Source: Desulfurococcales archaeon (GTDB lineage Archaea > Thermoproteota > Thermoprotei_A > Sulfolobales > Ignisphaeraceae). From it: a stretch of DNA of 8,079 bases. Shown here piece by piece: positions 5,416-8,079 of the stretch. Where the stretch lies: NCBI GenBank assembly GCA_027066265.1, contig JAMOOB010000326.1, forward strand, positions 1 through 8,079, given 5' to 3'. The position numbers and the translations under genes are program-made. The notes under the pieces were generated by a model. The model saw nothing but the letters and a program-made list of their open reading frames with translations. It did not search any database and had not been told where the DNA came from. Position 1 is the first letter of the stretch; each line of letters starts with the position of its first letter.

Positions 5416-6436
5416 CGTTGCAATCGTTACCCATAGCAATGCGGATGTGGATGCAATTGCATCACTATGCTTAGCGGGATACCTTGCTCGTAGCGTAGGA
5501 ATTCAGTATCCATGGTTAATGGTTCCAGAAGGTATTGCTTTAGAAGCTAGGAAGGCTGTGGATCTATGTAAATCTCTTGATCTAGAGATCAAGATCGTTA
5601 AACGCGGAGCAGATCTAGCTAAGCTCGGTGTTCCAGAACGCTTCGATGTGTGTATAGTGGTTGATACTGCATCGTATGTTCAGTTAAAGTCGTTGAAGGA
5701 CATCGTCTCTACGTGTAGCAGAAAGGTTGTAGTGGATCACCACGCAGAACGCGATATAGATGCAGATATCGAGTTCATTGATCCCTCCAGACTCTCATCG
5801 TCGGAGCTGATGTACGAGATAACGGAACTTCTAGGCATATCCATTCCAAAGACGCTTCTAGACCTTGTACTCGCTGGAATAATCTCTGATAGCAAGAGGT
5901 TTCTACGTGCAAATCCACGTTCATTCATGGTTGTAGCGAAGCTGCTACTGAATGGAGCTTCGTACGAAAACGCATTGAGCTTAACGCAACCACCTCAGAG
6001 ACCTCCACACTATCGATTAGCTAAGATAAAGTGCGTACTGAGACATAGGGGATTCAAGATCTCTAGCGAACAAGGTGATCTTTACCTAGCTCTATCCGAG
6101 GTAGGAGCCTATGAATCGGATTGCGCTTCTTCGTTGCTCGCGCTAGGCTACGACATAGCGCTAGTACTATCTGAAGATGATGCTCTTCGCGCAACACGAA
6201 TCGTGTATCGAGCAAAGGAGGATGCTCTTGGAAAGATGGGGATCGACATCTATTCCGATATCTTGCGTAAGCTCGTCGAAACATTCGGTGGTGGCGGTGG
6301 TGGTCATAAGAGTGCTGGAGCTGCAATAGTAATGTGTAGGGATAGCGATTCCGTAGCACGCAAACTCATCGAGATCCTGGTATCCATCTTTAGGAATCGC
6401 TTATCGGAGCTCGTTGAGCAAAAGGTTGGTGCCTAG
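5330..6436 (+). CDS. DHH-DHHA1 family phosphoesterase (predicted nanoRNase/exonuclease)
   Basis: The 368-residue protein carries a full set of DHH motifs: motif I THSNADVDAIASL (34-46, D39 and D41), motif II VVDTA (110-114, D112), motif III VVDHHAE (134-140) and motif IV GIISDSKRF (183-191, D187). It ends in a DHHA1 domain with GGGGGGHKSAGA (320-331), the nucleic-acid end-binding loop. All predicted metal-binding residues are present, so it should be an active two-metal (often Mn2+) phosphodiesterase. Its size suits NrnA-like nanoRNases and short RecJ-like enzymes. Beside the exosome genes, a role in removing short RNA products is plausible but inferred; a DNA role like GAN cannot be excluded. 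An in-frame TGA at 5324-5326 means translation must start at GTG 5330 (GAGAGGG at 5313-5319 as ribosome binding site) or TTG 5366, inside the DUF3194 gene. It ends 2 bp before the XPF gene. Confidence 0.9.
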   Translation: MESIKLLHSYENLQEKCEKLRQVLKEERNVAIVTHSNADVDAIASLCLAGYLARSVGIQYPWLMVPEGIALEARKAVDLCKSLDLEIKIVKRGADLAKLGVPERFDVCIVVDTASYVQLKSLKDIVSTCSRKVVVDHHAERDIDADIEFIDPSRLSSSELMYEITELLGISIPKTLLDLVLAGIISDSKRFLRANPRSFMVVAKLLLNGASYENALSLTQPPQRPPHYRLAKIKCVLRHRGFKISSEQGDLYLALSEVGAYESDCASSLLALGYDIALVLSEDDALRATRIVYRAKEDALGKMGIDIYSDILRKLVETFGGGGGGHKSAGAAIVMCRDSDSVARKLIEILVSIFRNRLSELVEQKVGA

Positions 6437-6438
6437 CC

Positions 6439-7164
6439 ATGGTCGTCGTGTACGTAGATGAACGAGAACGTGGATCCAAAGTCGTAGAATTTCTACAACG
6501 AAGAGGTGCAAAGATAATTTTCAAGATGCTCGATGTGGGAGACTACGTTGTTTCAGATCGCGTAGGCATAGAACGTAAGAGCGCGCCAGATTTCGTAAAG
6601 TCGTTGATAGATGGTAGGCTCTTCGATCAGGCTAGGAGACTCGTAGAAACATTTGAGAAACCCGTCATAATCGTCGAGGGCAGGATTACGCAAGCTGCGA
6701 AACTAGCTAACGTACGTAGGAGTTCGATTATTGGAGCCTACATAGCACTGAGCATAGACATGGGTGTAACCGTCATCAACGTGTATAACGAGGAAGAATG
6801 CGCCGAAGTAATCTACAGGATTGCTACACGCGAACAGGAGAAGCACGGTGGTGTAAAATCGTTCTCGGTAAAGAAGCCGAAGATAGGTAGCGTAGAGGAA
6901 TGGCAGCTCTACATACTGCAATGCTTCCCTCACGTAGGGCCGAAGATTGCTAAACGCATTCTCGAGGTCTTTGGATCCTTAAGGAATTTCTGCTGCAACG
7001 CATCACTAACAGAGTTAGCACGGATAGAAGGGTTGGGTGAGAAGAAAGCTAGTGAAATCCTTCAAATTCTGCATGCTGTGTATCAAGGTCACGTGAAGAA
7101 ACGACGCGAAGCACGAACTATAATCGATTACTTCCGAAGTTGTGGCGAGTCTCAACAAAGCTAA
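6439..7164 (+). CDS. xpf: XPF-type structure-specific DNA endonuclease (short, helicase-less form)
   Basis: The 241 residues give an ERCC4 nuclease domain followed by tandem helix-hairpin-helix motifs. The nuclease core shows VYVDERERGSKV (4-15), MLDVGDYVVS (30-39), and the signature IERKSAPDF (44-52) with E45, R46, K47 and D51; GRLFDQARRL follows. The hairpins are FPHVGPKIAKRIL (163-175) and IEGLGEKKASEI (196-207). Crenarchaeal XPF is a homodimer that uses PCNA to cut 3' flaps and branched DNA, whereas euryarchaeal Hef has an added N-terminal helicase. The C-terminal ARTIIDYF (225-232) looks like a PCNA-binding PIP box but lacks the leading Gln. The ATG at 6439 is 2 bp after the DHH stop, with AAGGTTGGTG at 6423-6432 upstream, so it is probably co-translated with DHH. 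No catalytic residue appears missing. Confidence 0.93.
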   Translation: MVVVYVDERERGSKVVEFLQRRGAKIIFKMLDVGDYVVSDRVGIERKSAPDFVKSLIDGRLFDQARRLVETFEKPVIIVEGRITQAAKLANVRRSSIIGAYIALSIDMGVTVINVYNEEECAEVIYRIATREQEKHGGVKSFSVKKPKIGSVEEWQLYILQCFPHVGPKIAKRILEVFGSLRNFCCNASLTELARIEGLGEKKASEILQILHAVYQGHVKKRREARTIIDYFRSCGESQQS

Positions 7165-7174
7165 TAAACGTGGG

Positions 7175-7180
7175 TTTTAG
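7175..7180 (+). promoter_or_regulatory. Putative TATA box for EF-2
   Basis: TTTTAG in the 40-bp spacer is centred about 27 bp before ATG 7205, predicting a leaderless EF-2 mRNA. TAATAAA at 7162-7168 is an alternative and would give a leader of about a dozen bases. Either would make EF-2 independent of the upstream nuclease genes. Confidence 0.4.
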
Positions 7181-7195
7181 AGCTTAGAACGAAGG

Positions 7196-7203
7196 GTTCG
7201 AAC
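7196..7203. repeat. 8-bp perfect palindrome before the EF-2 start
   Basis: GTTCGAAC is a perfect inverted repeat ending one base before ATG 7205, at the predicted transcription start. A further GAAC at 7187-7190 could pair with GTTC at 7196-7199. It may be a regulator site or chance; an 8-bp palindrome in a window this size is not rare. Confidence 0.3.
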
Positions 7204-7204
7204 A

Positions 7205-8079
7205 ATGAGGTACGTTAAGACTGTTGAGCAAGTACTCAAGATAATGAACAACATAGAGCAGATTAGGAACATTGGTATCATAGCCCACGTAGACCACGGC
7301 AAAACCACAACCACCGACAGCCTACTCGCTGCAGCTGGCCTGATCTCGCCAAGGCTAGCTGGCCAACTACTAGCACTTGACTATCTAGAGGTAGAGCAAC
7401 GACGCGGTATAACGGTTAAGTCTGCCAACATCAGCCTCTACCACGAATACGAAGGCAGACCCTACGTGATTAACCTGGTAGACACACCGGGTCACGTCGA
7501 CTTCTCTGGAAAGGTTACGCGAAGCCTTAGAATGATGGATGGAGCCATCGTCGTCGTGGACGCCGTTGAAGGTGTCATGACGCAGACCGAGACCGTACTA
7601 AGACAAGCACTTGAAGAGCGTGTAAGACCTCTGCTCTACATAAACAAGATTGATCGTCTCATTAAGGAGCTCAAGATGAGTAAAGACGAGATTAAGCAAC
7701 GTTTCATTGAGATCATTAGGGAGGTCAATAACCTTATAGAGACCTATGCCGATCCAGAGTTCAAGCGTAAGTGGCTTCTAGACCCTAAGCAAGGTATGGT
7801 AGCATTTGGTTCAGCTAAGGATCGCATAGGCATAACCGTACCCATGAGCATCAAGAAGGGTGTCAAGCTTGACGACATCATCGAGGTGTATCAATCTGGA
7901 GATAAAGAGGCTTTGGAAGAACTTCGCAGAAAGATTCCTCTACACGAAGCGTTGCTAGACATGGTCGTAAAGTTCGTTCCAAATCCAAGGGAAGCGCAGA
8001 GGTACAGAATTCCAAAGATATGGAAAGGAGACATAAACAGCGATATTGGTAGGGCATTGCTGGAAGCCGATCCAGATGG
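7205..8079 (+). CDS. fusA: Translation elongation factor EF-2, 5' part (runs off window)
   Basis: The frame from ATG 7205 is open to the last base and gives 291 residues of a protein normally about 730-740 long. The start MRYVKTVEQVLKIMNNIEQI is typical of archaeal EF-2, and the G domain is complete in motif: G1 AHVDHGKT (27-34), G2 region with RRGIT (66-70), G3 DTPGHVD (93-99), G4 NKID (147-150) and G5 GSAK (202-205). EF-2 is the GTPase that drives translocation on the ribosome; its diphthamide-bearing domain IV is beyond the window. The 40-bp upstream spacer carries a TATA-like TTTTAG and no strong ribosome binding site, consistent with a leaderless message. The early codons are richer in NNC codons than those of the preceding nuclease genes, as expected for high expression. 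EF-2 beside SBDS is of functional interest. Confidence 0.97.
   Translation, partial: MRYVKTVEQVLKIMNNIEQIRNIGIIAHVDHGKTTTTDSLLAAAGLISPRLAGQLLALDYLEVEQRRGITVKSANISLYHEYEGRPYVINLVDTPGHVDFSGKVTRSLRMMDGAIVVVDAVEGVMTQTETVLRQALEERVRPLLYINKIDRLIKELKMSKDEIKQRFIEIIREVNNLIETYADPEFKRKWLLDPKQGMVAFGSAKDRIGITVPMSIKKGVKLDDIIEVYQSGDKEALEELRRKIPLHEALLDMVVKFVPNPREAQRYRIPKIWKGDINSDIGRALLEADPD

Noticed and set aside
7194..7210. Possible tRNA remnant (GGTTCGA resembles the T-loop/B-box)
   Set aside because: The flanking bases do not form a T-stem and no acceptor, D or anticodon arm can be found; it is the EF-2 leader.
1..8079. CRISPR array, insertion sequence, integrase site or defence system
   Set aside because: No spaced direct repeats, transposase, terminal repeats or defence domains are visible; the whole window is filled by conserved housekeeping genes.

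Overview
The window is a stretch of archaeal chromosome carrying the conserved 'exosome superoperon'. It is tightly packed: thirteen protein genes, all on the + strand, with no gene-free stretch above about 60 bp. The proteasome, Rrp4/Rrp41/Rrp42, Imp4-like Brix, Pcc1, prefoldin and EF-2 genes show that it is archaeal. The short XPF nuclease without a helicase domain, where most Euryarchaeota have the Hef fusion, points to Thermoproteota (Crenarchaeota), probably a thermophile. I cannot name the genus.

Layout. 1-474: 3' part of the proteasome alpha subunit gene. 471-1178: SBDS. 1171-1923: exosome cap Rrp4. 1910-2641: catalytic exosome subunit Rrp41. 2658-3497: non-catalytic exosome subunit Rrp42. 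3538-3768: ribosomal protein L37Ae. 3803-4384: Brix/Imp4-like rRNA-processing protein. 4351-4638: KEOPS subunit Pcc1. 4691-5062: prefoldin beta. 5062-5415: DUF3194 protein of unknown function. 5330-6436: DHH-DHHA1 phosphoesterase. 6439-7164: XPF-type structure-specific nuclease. 7205-8079: 5' part of the EF-2 gene, cut by the window end.

The genes fall into translationally coupled blocks: psmA-SBDS-rrp4-rrp41 with overlaps and rrp42 close behind; imp4-pcc1; and pfdB-DUF3194-DHH-XPF. Where blocks are separated by a spacer (before L37Ae, Imp4, prefoldin and EF-2), an A/T-rich TATA-like element lies about 26-38 bp upstream of the start. This suggests internal promoters giving leaderless or very short-leader mRNAs.

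Functionally the region joins protein destruction (proteasome), 3'-5' RNA decay (exosome ring and cap, plus a DHH enzyme that could finish short oligonucleotides), ribosome assembly and maturation (SBDS, Brix, L37Ae, EF-2), tRNA modification (Pcc1 of KEOPS), protein folding (prefoldin) and DNA repair (XPF). Points worth a second look are the lack of an rpoP gene between L37Ae and Brix, EF-2 sharing the locus with SBDS, the unavoidable long overlap between DUF3194 and DHH, and the uncharacterised DUF3194 gene itself. I see no mobile element, CRISPR array, tRNA, rRNA or clearly new defence system.
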